Shown in pieces: positions 26,401 to 38,349 of a stretch of 64,000 nt of DNA. The notes under the pieces are model-generated. The model was given only the letters and a program-made list of their open reading frames with translations, had not been told where the DNA came from and ran no database searches. The first letter of the stretch is position 1. The number at the start of each line of letters is the position of its first letter. Made by a program: the position numbers and the translations under genes. Origin of the DNA: Planococcus citri (taxonomy: Eukaryota; Arthropoda; Insecta; Hemiptera; Pseudococcidae); assembly GCF_950023065.1 (NCBI RefSeq), contig NC_088681.1:68668836-68732835 (forward strand), read 5' to 3'.

Positions 26401-29400
26401 AACATTTTTGAGAAGACCATTTTTTGAAATTTAAGTTAATCTCTGAACTGAAAAAGGATGAAAAAATTAACAACTTCGACAAAAAGTCTTAGAACTCGAG
26501 GGGTTTTTGGTCAATTTAAACGGGATAGCAGTCTAAATGATGTACTTAGATGTAGAATCAAGCCCCATTCGTGCCCGAGAAATTTCGAAAGAAATTTTGT
26601 CAATTCAGTGCAGAAAGGGTCTAAGTCCCATTTGTTTAGGCAGCAACAGCACTGGCGCACGTGAATATTTTTTTTTGGAAACTGCGCTAAAAGTTGTGTC
26701 TTGGGGTCCTCTTTCAATGACCTTAAGCATGTTTACTGAAATTTTTTGATTTTTGAATGAATCAGTTTTTTGTTATTCCTGAAAAACGCAAAAATGGACT
26801 TATGCCCTTTCTGCACTGACCGATTCAATTGTAAAATTTAGAATTTTCCGCAAAAAGATCACGTTCATCATTAGCTTACCCCTAAAATTAATGCTCTGAA
26901 GCACATTTAAAATTTTCATCAATTTTATTATGAGTGAATACTTCAATTTTAAAAGCGATGTTATCAACACTTTTTGGGATACTAGAGTCGCCGATTTTAA
27001 TCAAAATTGAAAAAAAAAATTGAATAATATCAACTTATTTATTTCACTCCACTCTTTTCTGAACCTCTCTCCCCTTCGGTGCCCTTTCCAGGCTTCAATT
27101 TCAATGAGTTGAAAAAATTTTGAAAATTTTGTGGCATGACATGACATTCTGTCTAGTTCAAGGTCGCAACATCGAATACATTCTGATTTTTTTCTCAATT
27201 TGACCTCTCAATGTTTCACCAGTTTACCAATTTGTGAAAATCAGTGTCTGGGAGGAACGAGGAAGAGAGGGGAGGGGAGGGGAGGGGGAGAGGTACAATC
27301 AAAATCATGAACAGATTTTCAATCTTGGAAACTTCAAATTTGAGAGAAAAAGGATCTCACCTATATTTTCAAAATAAAAATCTCAGCTGAATTCTAAATT
27401 TGCAACAAAAGTTTTTCAAAAAGAGGTTATACAGAAAAACAAAAAATTTGAAAATTTAAAAATTGGCGTTTCCAAAATTGATAAAAAAATCGCACAATAA
27501 TTTCAGAATTTTTGTTGATTTTGAACTTGCTTCTCTTCCTTTTTTCTCTACCAGAAGATATTAATTAAACCCATCCACTGGAGAGTGCAATTTGAAAAAA
27601 AAAATTCCTCATGTACATACCTAATTTTCATACTTCCAGGTCTAGAATTTTTATTCAATACATAAAACTCAAAATTTCAATCTTCGAAAATGATTTGGAG
27701 TCTCGCAATAAAGCTCCTTCAGCTCCTTTTTTTCAAAACCTATCATATTTCCGAGGAACAAAAACTCGAAGCATTTCAAAAGAAGTATTAGTAGGTATAA
27801 TAATAACGCTGCATTCGTGCTTTTCATTATTATCTGCGATAATTTTCCGAGAAGAAAAGCATGAGTTTTTTTTTACCTACCTACTCTGTATCAAATGTAC
27901 CGAGATATAGGTAGGCAGCTAGGCGTTTCAACGTTGCAAAGACATCGAACGTGGAAAAGGGTTGAAAAAACCCTCGTAACTGGCCCTAGCAATGCTACTG
28001 GTATATTTTCTACATTCAACTCGGTCGTCAAAATCCTTTGTTATGTCATTTTTTTGCGCGTTTATTCGCATTTTCCGTCTGACTGCAGAGGTATCTGGAC
28101 CGGTGAGAGGGACCCGGGTGGAGGAGCCGACCACGGGATATGCATTGTTTATGCAAAACAAACGATGATTTGTATTTAACCAAACTGCTATATAGTTTAG
28201 TTACAGAATACCTACCTACGCTTTTATTACGTTGCAAATTAAGTAAAATAGCTAAACTTTTGCGGTTTACTGTAACTGATGGCTACCGCTGTGTATGACT
28301 GTTCAACAAACACGCAAAACGTAAACCTCATTACAATTCGTAATTCATATTTAGACAGCTTCAAGTAGTACCTACCTACCTACTACTATGCAGTGTCGGG
28401 CGGTTTCGGTTTAATCTGTAAACGGTTGTTTTACCTTTTGCGGTTCGATACAACTTTGCAAAGTCATTTTAATATCAAGCTTTGATCATAGTGTACTCTT
28501 ATTCGTTGTTTTGCCAAACGTGTTTCTAAAAGAATGCCAATTTCTTTTTTTCTGTTACAGCGTTACCCTGGTAAATCGACATCGTACCCTTTTCTACCCT
28601 CCATCGAGATACCTAGTGAAGCAGCTATATTAACCGACCATCCGGAAAAATTATTGAAAAATACTAGAAAAATACCCGTCATCGTTGGCATGAACGATAA
28701 AGAAGGTGGAAACATGTTTATGAAAGGTAAGCCCACCACAATCACCGTATATAACTACGAGTACCTATACTACGTTTTTCACATCACAGCGAACAGATTT
28801 GCGGCTTCCAAGACTTCGGTGGTCGCTTCCTCGACACCTTTTTACTCTGTTGTGCGAATACAAAACACTAATTAGTCGTCGTCGTGTCCGGTATATAGGG
28901 TAAACGCGTTCGAAATACGCAAACACCCTACCTAAGTACTACGTTGTTTCTGGCCAACCTCGAAAACTAATTTCGTCCTTATGCTCCTCAATAAGGTTTG
29001 GTGGTAATAATATTTTCTTTGGGTAAGGACGCAACAAAGTACGCTTAATTGTTGCTGCGTTGGTGTTGCTTTGTACAGTAAACGTAGGTACCAATGTTTG
29101 GTCAACATTTTACACAATATTCGCCACCGTTTGACTAATTGTAAAAGTTATAATCGACTTGGAAACCAAAATAGTGTGAAAATCTTTGAAAAATTTTACC
29201 AACGTTGGTTTCGTTTTAGTTTTTGGACAATTTGGTTGTTTTGAAAGAGGAAAAAGGAGTCATTTCCTGAAATAAACACGACGACCTACTCATTTGATAT
29301 TTATTTCCATCCTAACCCTTCCAAGAGCTGGGGTGAAATTCATAATTTTCATATCAAAATTGATTGAATTTGGAGGAAATTTGTTTGAGTACGAAGTTGA

Positions 29401-32400
29401 GAAAAAAATAGATAGAAATTCAAAATTGTAAGTAAAATTCAAAAGGCTTGAACTTTCAAGATGAAAGCTCAAGTTTTCACAATAAGTTTCAAATTCTGAA
29501 TCTATCAGTAGAAAATTGGAAGGGAAAAAATACGAAAAATTCCATTTTTTATGACAAACCAAATTTCAGAAAAACAATTAAAAGGGTTTCTCTACCTACT
29601 TTTGATTCAAATTTGAGAAATTAAAAAGGGAAGCGACATGACATATTGATTGCTACTAATTTGAAGGTGCAAAGCCACAGATTACGGATATCTGCTAATT
29701 TTCTTGATTCGATCCCTCTATACATTCTCCCCCTCCCCCCATTCCAAAAATTGAGAAAAAATTACAGAAAATTCAGGACACTTTTCAAATGTTCATGCGA
29801 GCTTTCTAGAAAGCTCCAACGATGGAACATACACAAAAATTGAAAAGTTTTAAACCAGGCAAGAAGGTCTATCATTCTCACCTGGAGGAGAGCAGGGAGA
29901 GGTCGAATAGTCCAAACCTTGAAAAGACACACCTAGAGTATTCTCAAAACGTACCTAAGTGCCAAATTTAATGCCCCAAATTTCAACGTTTTAATGGCAC
30001 TTTTTGAAAATCTTCAATTTCAAAAATACGGCTAGAGTCTTCAGAATTGTTTAAAACCTTCTCCGATCGACTCAGCATATTTATGTAATTGAGGTATCAA
30101 GAAAAATTTTAGCTTTTCAACTTCACTGGGTAAAATTTTATGGCAATTTAAATTTTAAAAAATCGGTTAGAAGCTCCAGAACTACTCAAAATGGTTGGAA
30201 ACTGTTTCCAGTCGATTAGATGGCTCAAAAATAAGCCGCAACATACCAAATTTCAGCTTTCTTGGCTAATCTGGTGGCATTTTGATTTTTTCTCCATTTT
30301 TGGATCGATTTTTACAAATTCATCGAAAATTGAAAAATGCATCTTAACGCTTCTTGAAAGTGGATAAATATTGCGAATTCCAAAAAATCACGAATAAGTA
30401 GCCAAAAATTTACCAAAATTTAGTTTTTTGACATAATTTGCGATATTACAAAAAAAATTGTACTACTTCATTCCAAAAATGAGCACTTGGTGAAAACTGT
30501 CGATTTGAAGCCTTTTGGGATACATTGACATTGCCTATAATTTTTGAGATCCTTTTGAAAATACGAAAATCGATTAAAAAGTAGCTAAGAAATATGGGCT
30601 TTGTCCACTTTTTGGGGTACCTCATCTTGAAATTTACCTTCTCAGTGAATCGTAGATAGATATTTTCAGTAGGTAGGTATAATTTTTTTTATCAGACTCG
30701 AGGTTTTGAATGAAAAACCAACATTTTTTTTTTTTTAAATCTCAACGAATTTCCAGAATTGATCTTTCTTAATGTTCCAGATCAGCTAATAAAGATGAAG
30801 TTTGTTTCGAAAAAACAGCCTGAATCTTATCAATTTTTTTTCTATTTCTGAATTTGGCAATAATGGTAAAAAAAATTGGCACCATTGCATTCCGAAATGT
30901 TCCTCCAATTTTAGAAATGATATCGTTTGGTATTTTGCCTCAATTAATGCGAAACCTTTGAGAAGAAAATGTTTTTGAAACGTGAATAATTTATTCAAAA
31001 ATAAGTATGTTTTACATTTTAAATATTCATGAACGAATTCATAAATTTTTTGAAAGAACCATTCGCCAACGAATCGATCAATTCTTTAATTTATGGATCA
31101 ATTCGTTCGCGAATGATTCACCAAAAATTGAGTAAATGAATCGATTCGTTCGCAAATGAGTCACGTATACGAATCAATTCGTTCGCGAATGATTCACTAA
31201 AAATTATTCAATTCGTTCGTGAATGATTCACCTAAAATTGAGTAAATGAATCGATTCGTTCGCGAACGAGTCACTTATACAAACCAACTCATTTGCGAAT
31301 GATTCACTAAAAATTATTCAATTCGTTCGTGAATGATTCACCTAAAATGGAGTAAATGAACCGATTCGTTCGCGAACGAGTCACTTATACGAACCAATTT
31401 GTTTGCAAATGATTCAGTAAAAATTATTCAATTCGTTCGTAAATGATTCACCTAAAATTGAGTAAATGAATCGATTCGTTCGCGAAAGAGTCACGTATAC
31501 GGATCGATTCGTTCGCAAATGATTCACTAAAAATTATTCAATTTGTTCGTGAATGATTCACCTAAAATTGAGTAAATGAATCGATTCATTCGCGAACGAG
31601 TCACTTATACAAATTCAATTCGTTCACGAATGATTTATCAAAACTTGAGTAAATGAATTCATTCATTCGCGAACGAGTCATTTATACGAATCAATTCGTT
31701 CGTTCGCGAATAATTCATCAAAAATTGAGTAAATGAATCGATTCATTCGCGAACGAGTCACTCATACGAACCAATTCATTTGCGAATGATTCACTAAAAA
31801 TTATTCAATTCGTTCGTGAATGATTCACCTGAAATGGAGTAAATTAATCGATTCGTTCGCGAACGAGTCACTTATACGAATCAATTTGTTTGCGAATGAT
31901 TCGCTAAAAATTAGTCAATTCGTTCGTAAATGATTCACCTAAAATTGAGTAAATGAATCGATTCGTTCGCGAATGATTCACCTAAAATTGATTAAAGGAA
32001 TCGATTCATTCGCGAATGAGGGAATGAGTAACTTATATGAATCAATTCGTTTGCGAATGATTCATCAAAAATTGAGTAAATGAATCGATTCGTTCGCAAA
32101 TGAGTCACGTATACGAATCAATTCGTTCGCGAATGATTCACTAAAAATTATTCGATTCGTTCGTGAATGATTTACCTAAAATTGAGTAAATGAATCGATT
32201 CGTTCGCGAACGAGTCACTTATACAAACCAACTCATTTGCGAATGATTCACTAAAAATTATTCAATTCGTTCGTGAATGATTTACCTAAAATTGAGTAAA
32301 TGAATCGATTCTTTCGCGAATTAGTCACGTATACGAATCAATTCGGTCATCAATAATTCACAAAAATTATTCAATTTGTTCATGAATGATTCACCTAAAA

Positions 32401-35040
32401 TTGAGTAAATGAATCGATTCGTTCGCGAATGATTCACTAAAAATTATTCAATTCGTTCGTGAATGGTTCACCTGAAATTGAGTAAATGAATCGATTCATT
32501 CGCGAATGAGTCATTTATACGAATAAATTCGTTCGCGAATGATTCATCAATAATTGAGTAAATGAATCGATTCATTCGCGAACGAGTCACTTATACGAAC
32601 CAATTCATTCGCGAATGATTCACTAAAAATTATTCAATTCGTTCATGAATGATTCACCTAAAATTGAGTAAATGAATCGATTCGTTCGCGAACGAGTCAC
32701 TTATACAAATTCGATTCGTTCACGAATGATTTATCAATAATTGAGTAAATGAATTGATTCGTTCGCGAACGAGTCACTTATACGAATCAATTCGTTCGCG
32801 AATAATTCATCAAAAATTGAGAAAATGAATCGATTCATTTGCGAACCAGTCACTTATACGAACCAATTCATTCGCGAATGATTCACTAAAAATTATTCAA
32901 TTCGTTCGTGAATGATTCACCAAATTGTCCTTGAAGTGGTTTTTTCCAATTTTTGGAATTTTCAAAAATTCGCCAAAAATTAAAAAATGAACTTTTGAAC
33001 CTGAAATTGTGGTTAATAGGGTTTTAGGACATGCTCTTTTGATGTACAGCTCGGTTTCGTTCAATTTGGAAAATTTTAATTTAAAAGGCCCCTTTGTAAG
33101 AATTATTCAACCAATTTGAGATTACAACACCTGCAATTTCATCCTTCAGATCATCTAAACCTTCACTTTTTCTTGCAGAGCCCAAACTAGTGGAAATCTT
33201 AAACAGTCAATTCGGCGATGTAATTAGATTAAATTACGAAACCATGGAAATCACCGAAGAAGGCATCGCAGATTTGAAAAATTATTATTTCCCCAACGGA
33301 ATAACACCGATTAGAGATAAAAACTCCATTACCGACGTAAGAAACTGATCAACTACCTATTTTATGACGATGAGATGATAAGCAATCTGCAATATCGAAC
33401 ATTATTAAATAAGCACAAACATTGCAGACTACCGTTCTGTATGTCGTGAGTATATTAAATGGTGCGAAGAAGAAAATATATTCGATTGAGAACTGAGGAA
33501 AAATATAAAAAAACTGTAAAAGAGTTGAAATTTTCTCTCTCATTTGGTATGAGAAACGCGCATCTCATTACATTATGTAGTATTTTTAAACATGAGCACA
33601 CACAGAATCGCATCGTCGCTTCTTCGCGAAATGTGTCGTGATGTTTATAGTATGCACACTTTGAAAATTGTGTGAGAGAGAAAAATGTGGTAGGTTGCTG
33701 AATGATGTTAGTTCATCTCTTCTTCGCACCAGCTCGTGTATATTTTCTATAGCAGATTTACACGAGGTACGTATGTCGTATATAGGTACCTACGGTAGGT
33801 AATAATATCACGAGTAACTTATTATTAAAACGTATATATACTCGTAAGACGTAAACGAGACGTTTACCCGGCTATGTTTTGATGGCAGTTGTACACGGAT
33901 TTGTATTTCAAGCATTTCTACGATTTAGAAGAGTATTTGGTTGAAGAACCTGGTGCGGTTGCTGTGTACACGTATCAATTTTGTTACAACGGCAGCGTGA
34001 ATTTGTTTAAGTACTTTTTCGGCAATTATACGGGCGATGTGAAAGGTAGGTATAGCAAGGTACGATGTAGGATAGTAAGCTATCGTAGTTTATCAAACGA
34101 CAAATGAAAAATTACGCCTAACGGTGAAGGTATCAAATTGTCAACGAAACTAATAAGAAAAGCCGCCCTGAATAATCGCTGCTGTAGATGCCGGTAATGG
34201 AATTAGGCAAGGTAAATAAATTGCTTCGCTAGGGTTCATATTTAATAAGCGACAAAGTGCTCTACAATAAACTGCGAATAGTTGGAGGTGTGTTAAATAC
34301 CATGAAGGACTGCTCTATCGCCAACGCCCGCGCCCGCGCCACCCCGACCTAGTTAATTTCGCTGTCTATACAATTTCTGTGCATTTTAAATGGTTTTCAA
34401 CGAAACCACATCAGCCCCTCTGGCTCCTGATGCTCTTTCATTAAATGTTGCAAGTTTTTACGCCATAGTGCGCACATCCTTTACTCTACGTTGTCGAAAA
34501 ATTCCCTCTTGTTTTGGTTTATAAACTCGTATATTATTATGGTCGTTTTTGATAAACGAAGTGAAAAAAATTTCATAACGAAATATTCCGGAAGATGCCT
34601 AGATAGGTAATAATTTTTGCGACGAATTTCAGGTGCCATTCACGCCGACGATCATTTTTATTTATTCGGCTCGGATATATTTTTCAAAAACCCTTCGGTT
34701 AATTTTACAAAAGACGATGTCCGGGTCACCAATTGTTTATGTGCGATGTGGACGAATTTTGCCAAAACTGGGTACCATAATAACTAAGATTTATTTTTTT
34801 ACCTCTCTGTTTATTCGTCATATTTATTACCTATTTTTGTACAGTGATCCCAATTCCGACCTGGTACCTGTGACGTGGCATCCCACTACAAAAAATAAAC
34901 GATGTTATTTGCGAATTGACAAGGATCTTGAAATGAAAGATGGAGCTATTAATGAAGAAAGGTATCAGTTTTGGTGGGATTTGAAGAGGAAAATGGAGCT
35001 GCAGATATCGAAAAATGAAAAATTATCGTTGGATTTATGA
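14285..35040 (+). CDS. EST-2: carboxylesterase type B, complete, 10 exons, 542 aa, GQSAG nucleophile motif
   Basis: Exons 14285-14413, 14563-14700, 14848-15001, 21285-21470, 21665-21870, 28561-28726, 33179-33336, 33889-34045, 34633-34771 and 34845-35040 sum to 1629 nt, i.e. 542 codons plus TGA, with no internal stop and GT-AG borders throughout. Landmarks: SFLGIPYAEPP (about residues 31-41), Cys64-Cys80 disulphide pair, EDCLYLNV at 78-85, oxyanion-hole HGGGF at 104-108, GQSAGA with Ser186, Glu319 in MNDKEGG, His435 in GAIHADD. The length is normal for the family. The start is the first ATG in frame, with A at -3, and the protein begins directly in the fold (MILTIKQGEIQG), so there is no signal peptide and a cytosolic enzyme is likely. 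The Gln in place of Glu before the nucleophile Ser is typical of juvenile hormone esterases but is not proof of that function. Introns 3, 5 and 6 are inflated by repeats. Confidence 0.95.
14563..14700 (+). CDS. EST-2 exon 2
   Basis: Acceptor CCTTTTGTAG, donor GTAAAA. It encodes PPVEAKNWHGVF and TEDCLYLNVFIPE, the carboxylesterase type-B second signature with its conserved Cys80. Confidence 0.93.
14848..15001 (+). CDS. EST-2 exon 3 with oxyanion hole
   Basis: Acceptor ATGTTTCAG, donor GTGAGC. It encodes VMLNVHGGGFCSFSGSP (oxyanion hole) and VTFNYRLHVLG, ending with a split Gly codon. It is followed by a 6.3 kb intron. Confidence 0.93.
15136..16047. mobile_element. TA-flanked TIR element in EST-2 intron 3
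   Basis: Perfect 24-bp terminal inverted repeats starting GGGGAGAGACGCC (15138) and ending GGCGTCTCTCCCC (16045), each flanked by TA. The TIR inner motif (TTCCATATTTGG) recurs inside near 15830, and a relative (TATTATGGAATATG) near 15510. About 0.9 kb and AT-rich; no transposase. Typical of a non-autonomous DNA transposon. Confidence 0.75.
16365..18545. repeat. GATC-rich satellite in EST-2 intron 3
   Basis: About 2.2 kb of tandem imperfect repeats built from CTGATC/GATCTGAT. Between about 16900 and 17800 a higher-order unit of 107-135 bp is visible (CAATTGGATCTGATCTGATC ... AAACAGAGCAGTCC ... TGATTTATCTGATCTG). It decays towards both ends. No open frame of note. Confidence 0.8.
18546..21284 (+). 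other. Remainder of EST-2 intron 3
   Basis: No gene. About 19850-20100 is a decayed CTCCAG-family fragment. About 20110-21284 is less AT-rich and non-repetitive. The long open frame ending at 21496 runs out of this intron into exon 4; only its last 60 or so codons are exon. Confidence 0.5.
21285..21470 (+). CDS. EST-2 exon 4 with catalytic Ser
   Basis: Acceptor TCGTGTTACAG, donor GTAAAA. It encodes FLNLGLPECAGNMGLKDQ, FGGDPNNITLFGQSAGASS. The Gln codon is CAG 21416-21418 and the Ser codon 21419-21421. Confidence 0.94.
21665..21870 (+). CDS. EST-2 exon 5
   Basis: Acceptor TTCGTTTCAG, donor GTATAT. It encodes LFHKCILQSGSALSSWSF to NELKK, residues 203-271. Same length as its EST-1 partner. Confidence 0.93.
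22130..23085. mobile_element. Decayed foldback element in EST-2 intron 5
   Basis: A segment at 22238-22285 (GGGTCGAAAGTAGCTCAAAA, then GTCACCCTTGATG) returns reverse-complemented at about 22984-23032. About 22370-22460 resembles the inner arm of the 40308-41748 foldback (CATAAAATAAGTTGAAAAAC, TAAATATGA). The phrase GGGGCCATTTCACCCATCTTAT at 23040 echoes the end of the 8118-11217 element. It carries a C13 run at 22741-22753. Confidence 0.5.
23190..24266 (+). mobile_element. RTE-clade LINE, 3' fragment (reverse transcriptase C-terminal half)
   Basis: An open frame from about 23198 reads KKGVKQGDPLSPVFF, LRFADDVTLVSEY (the catalytic FADD) and VYLGQTI, then after one TGA (23683-23685) continues in the same frame through VVPTLTYGSQTWALTN, AMERSMLNVKL, WNWAGHVGRM and RRAGRQKVRWEDD to TAG at 24166-24168. 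These motifs and their order are those of RTE-type non-LTR retrotransposons. The 3' end has AATAAA and a (TGAT)n tail at about 24248-24265, as RTE elements have. 5'-truncated: endonuclease and RT fingers are absent. Confidence 0.88.
24267..28560 (+). other. Remainder of EST-2 intron 5
   Basis: About 4.3 kb of AT-rich sequence with no supported gene. It contains faint CTCCAG-family traces (about 24690-24740), a G-rich tract (27255-27290) and, towards 27800-28500, unique sequence rich in TACCTAC. Confidence 0.45.
27255..27290 (+). repeat. G-rich tract with four G-runs
   Basis: GGGGAGGGGAGGGGAGGGGG-type tract, compatible with a G-quadruplex in the EST-2 intronic RNA. Composition only; no functional evidence. 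Confidence 0.4.
28561..28726 (+). CDS. EST-2 exon 6 with catalytic Glu
   Basis: Acceptor TTTCTGTTACAG, donor GTAAGC. It encodes RYPGKSTSYPFLPSIE and VGMNDKEGG, the triad acid Glu319 being codon 28702-28704. Confidence 0.93.
28727..31050 (+). other. First part of EST-2 intron 6
   Basis: No gene. About 29990-30390 is a decayed CTCCAG-family fragment; 30390-31050 is AT-rich and resembles the stretch at about 25190-25620 (TTTGGCAATA, CATTCCAAAA, GGAATTTCC), so both may be relics of one larger repeat. Confidence 0.45.
31060..32922. repeat. 110-bp-period satellite built on TTCGCGAA
   Basis: About 17 higher-order units of roughly 110 bp. Each is made of three sub-repeats of 33-43 bp containing CGTTCGCGAAYGA-like palindromes: one with ACCTAAAATTGAGTAAATGAA, one with CACTTATACGAA, one with ACTAAAAATTATTCAA. 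It is CpG-rich against an AT-rich intron. It lies wholly within intron 6 of EST-2, ending 256 nt before exon 7. Confidence 0.85.
33179..33336 (+). CDS. EST-2 exon 7
   Basis: Acceptor TTTTTCTTGCAG, donor GTAAGA. It encodes residues 327-379 (EPKLVEILNSQF to NSITD). It lies 256 nt after the end of the TTCGCGAA satellite. Confidence 0.91.
33337..33888 (+). other. EST-2 intron 7
   Basis: 552 nt, single-copy in appearance; nothing recognised. Confidence 0.6.
33889..34045 (+). CDS. EST-2 exon 8
   Basis: Acceptor TTTGATGGCAG, donor GTAGGT. It encodes LYTDLYFKHFYDLEE and VYTYQFCYNGSVNLFKYFF, residues 380-431 plus a split Gly. Confidence 0.92.
34046..34632 (+). other. EST-2 intron 8
   Basis: 587 nt; nothing recognised. 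It contains a GC-rich patch (CGCCCGCGCCCGCGCC) at about 34326. Confidence 0.6.
34633..34771 (+). CDS. EST-2 exon 9 with catalytic His
   Basis: Acceptor CGAATTTCAG, donor GTACCA (weaker than the others but phase-matched to EST-1). It encodes GAIHADDHFYLFG with His435 (34641-34643) and AMWTNFAKTG. Confidence 0.92.
34845..35040 (+). CDS. EST-2 exon 10, terminal
   Basis: Acceptor TTTTTGTACAG. It encodes DPNSDLVPVTWHPTT, RCYLRIDKDLEM and a basic C-terminal helix to LSLDL, then TGA. No HDEL and no canonical AATAAA within about 300 nt downstream; an AATATA variant is at about 35150. Confidence 0.92.
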
Positions 35041-38000
35041 AATATCTATGCATATGCTGGATAGATGCGTGAATTTAAGGATGTGGTCCTTTTGAAGTGA
35101 TATTAATTATAATTATTTTGGGTAAGGATGTTATAAAAATCATCAAACCAATATAAAAATACTGGAACGAATGAAAATCATTGAAACGATGAGGTGGGGA
35201 GATTAGGGCCAGGTTACCTCAAAATTCTGACAAGGGAATCTTTTGAACTTACACTATCTGATTTGAACGAAACCAAACTAGATCGAAAGAGCATGTCTTG
35301 AAACCCCCTTGACCAAAATTTCATATGGTAAAATTCATTTTTGGATTTTTAGCAAATTTTTGATAATTTAAAAAACTTAGAAATGTTGTTTAAAGGTCCA
35401 AGGGCAATTATTAAATTTTCTCATGAGACATACATTTTTTTTTTTAGCGAAGTGAACTTATGATTGACGTCATCAAGTTTTGGGCTATTCTGAGGTCCCC
35501 AGCAATTTCTTAATTTTCTCCAGAAATTTCAAATCACCCTAGTTGGAAGACCCTAAAATGAACTTTAGGACCTATAACTGTGGGTAATAGCAAGATTTTC
35601 GGGGGGGGAGGAGGGGGAGTTCAAGAAGTGAATTTTCGACCAATTTGTTAATTTCAGAAAAAGTTGGAAGAAAAATCAAATTGTTGAACAAGGTTTTTTC
35701 CAGGTTTTTTGGGAGGGAGGGGAAGGGAAGGGGGAGGTAGGCAAGTATTGTCTGATGTGTTCTTAGCATCATCTGACTCAAAATTTGACATTTTTAGATA
35801 CCTACTTTATTTGAAAATTTGATTTTATTACTTTTTCTGGAATTCAGAAGTTGGTCGAAAATTCACTTTTGAACAACACACCTGGAATTTCACTTTTGAA
35901 ATGTTGAATACCACTAGTTGGAAGTGTTTGGGGGTTGATATTTCAAAAGTGGTTTGATATGAGTTATTTGAGATCACAAACACTGCCCCTGTCCCCCTTC
36001 TTTTAAAACTTATGAGCCAAAACAGAAGGCATTGCTGGTGCTCAATTATTTTACAACTTTGGGAACCCCTGAATCAGTTTTGCGATCCAATTTCAAAAAT
36101 GTGATGGGTCTGAATGCAGATTTGAATCGATCAGAATTTTGATCTGAACTGGTCAGGTCAAATTGGATCCGAGAAATCTTCGGATCTGATCACATCAGAT
36201 CTTATCTGATCAATCAAGTCATTCCTTTCATATCTGATCAGGACCATCACCAGTCAAAATTTTCTGGCATGTACTAAAGTGAATTTCTTGATTTTTGGCG
36301 AATTTTTGAGAATCAAATTTCGGTCATAAATGAAAAATGATCAAAATGTTATCAAATTGACCTAAACAGCTGAAATTTGATACGTAAGTACTCTTTTTTC
36401 GATCCCCTTGGATCGATTTGAAATGGTTTCGAATCATTTCGAGCCATTTGGAGCCTGCAACAGATTTTTGAAATTTGTAATTTCCATAAAATTTTGCCCA
36501 TAATGAAGTTGAAAAGCTGAAATTCACTTTATACCCTGATTTCAACATGCTGAGAGAACTGGAAATGGTTTCAAGCAGTTCTGAAGTCTACAGCAGCATT
36601 TTGAAAATTTCAGTTTTCCAACAAATGTCATAAAATCTGTTGGAATTTGATTTTAAAAAGTTGAGATACAGTTTACACCCTATTTTTGACTTCTTGGACA
36701 AATTTTATGGCTTTTATTTGAGTAGCTGGAATTTCTAAAATGTTTCTGGAGGCTCAAAAATGGCTTTAAAACACCTGAAATTACTGTATAGAAATTATAT
36801 AATGATTTTTAAAAAGTTTTTCAACTTCATAGGGCAAAATTTTGTGGAAATATCAACTTTTGAAAATCTACTGGAGGCTCCAGAATTGCTTGAAACGGTT
36901 CTAACCTGATGCTGATCGATTTAAGAGGTTGAAAATAGAGTACTTACCAAATTTCAGTTTTCTGGTTGAATTTGGAGATTAATTTTTCCGCATTTTTGGT
37001 CCAAAGATTTTCAAAAATTCATCAATTATCATCTGAAATTTTAATTGGTGGTGTATTTTTCCATGTTCTTTCAATTTAGCTTTGTTCAATTCAGAAATTT
37101 TTATGACAATTTGGGCACATCTTTGCAATGAAATCTGGCTACGGAGGAGGGCGCAGAAATATAATTTCTCTCGTGCATATTCCACCCTATATATTTTTAT
37201 CGATTCTTTAATTCAATTTCACAATACAAAAGGAAAATGAAGTTAAAATTCCAAAACATTTCCTCATCGTGAAAACTGTACATATTCGAAGTAAAATGTT
37301 GAAATTCGACTCTAAAAGCTCAGCAGCTGGCTCGCCTCGATACTTTATTTTTCTTGGCACACATCGCATATACGAAAAAGCGACGAAACTGCCAGAAAAA
37401 AGAAAATCATGAAGACGTTATATACGCGTTGGAAATATAATTTTTCCCGCCATACTGTGTCTTAATCGATTGGTAATGTTTCTCAGGTCATGACACGAAA
37501 ACATAGAACCAAAAATTATGTACGTTGGTTTTTCTGTTCTCGTATATAGCAAGCAGTATACTACGTACAGCTCTATATAGCTAGATAGTACACCAAGGCG
37601 AAAAAAAATTTGCAAGAGTGTTTTTCTTCTCTAAGCTGATATCGCGTTCGGAATTCTAAAAAGGGTGCAAATATTAAAAACATGTTTGATAAAATTTTTC
37701 GCTTAGAATATTTTAATAAAAAAGCACCATTTAGTGTGGCGAGTCGGGAGTCGCGAGGCGATGGCGACAGTCGAGTTGTTTTGAATAGATTTCGTTTTTC
37801 GAATTGTTATAAGCTTCGAACACCCCCCCCCCCAGTCTGCGTTCTTCTCCCAGTACCATAAATGCCAACGTAAATATTTTACTATACACGAATACGTTTT
37901 GATAGAAAAGCTACGAGTCGGCTGGTCGAGCCACAAAATACATACGTTCTACTACTGCAGTAGGTTATACATAAGCCTGGAATACTGAAACTAAACGTGA

Positions 38001-38349
38001 AATTACGATGTAGACGAAGCATTATGATGAGCAGAAGGGGGACAGGAGAGGGAAAATGGTCTGATTTTTGTATTAAAAATTGTGAATTGAACCATTTTTT
38101 TGATTTGCTTTGAATTCTTGAAAAAAAAAATAATAATGAATTGTTCATGAGTAAAAAAATAATTTTTCAAATTTTCCAAAATTATCGAAAAACTGAAGGT
38201 GATTGAGGATAGTGCAACAAACTTTAAAAAGGGAAAGTTCAGCTTTTTAGAGTTGAATTTTCAGAACCTAGCCAAATTTCGAAATGGTCTAAAAATTGGA
38301 AAAAAATTCTTGGAACACCTTACATTTTTATGGCAAGAACATTTTGTCA
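35041..38349. other. EST-2 downstream intergenic region
   Basis: No gene supported. About 36105-36240 is a short GATC-satellite fragment (CTGATC repeats). About 36290-37110 is a decayed CTCCAG-family fragment. 37200-38000 looks single-copy, with C10 at 37823. Confidence 0.45.

Noticed and set aside
31060..32922. CRISPR-like array
   Set aside because: All sub-repeats are related to each other; there are no unique spacers.
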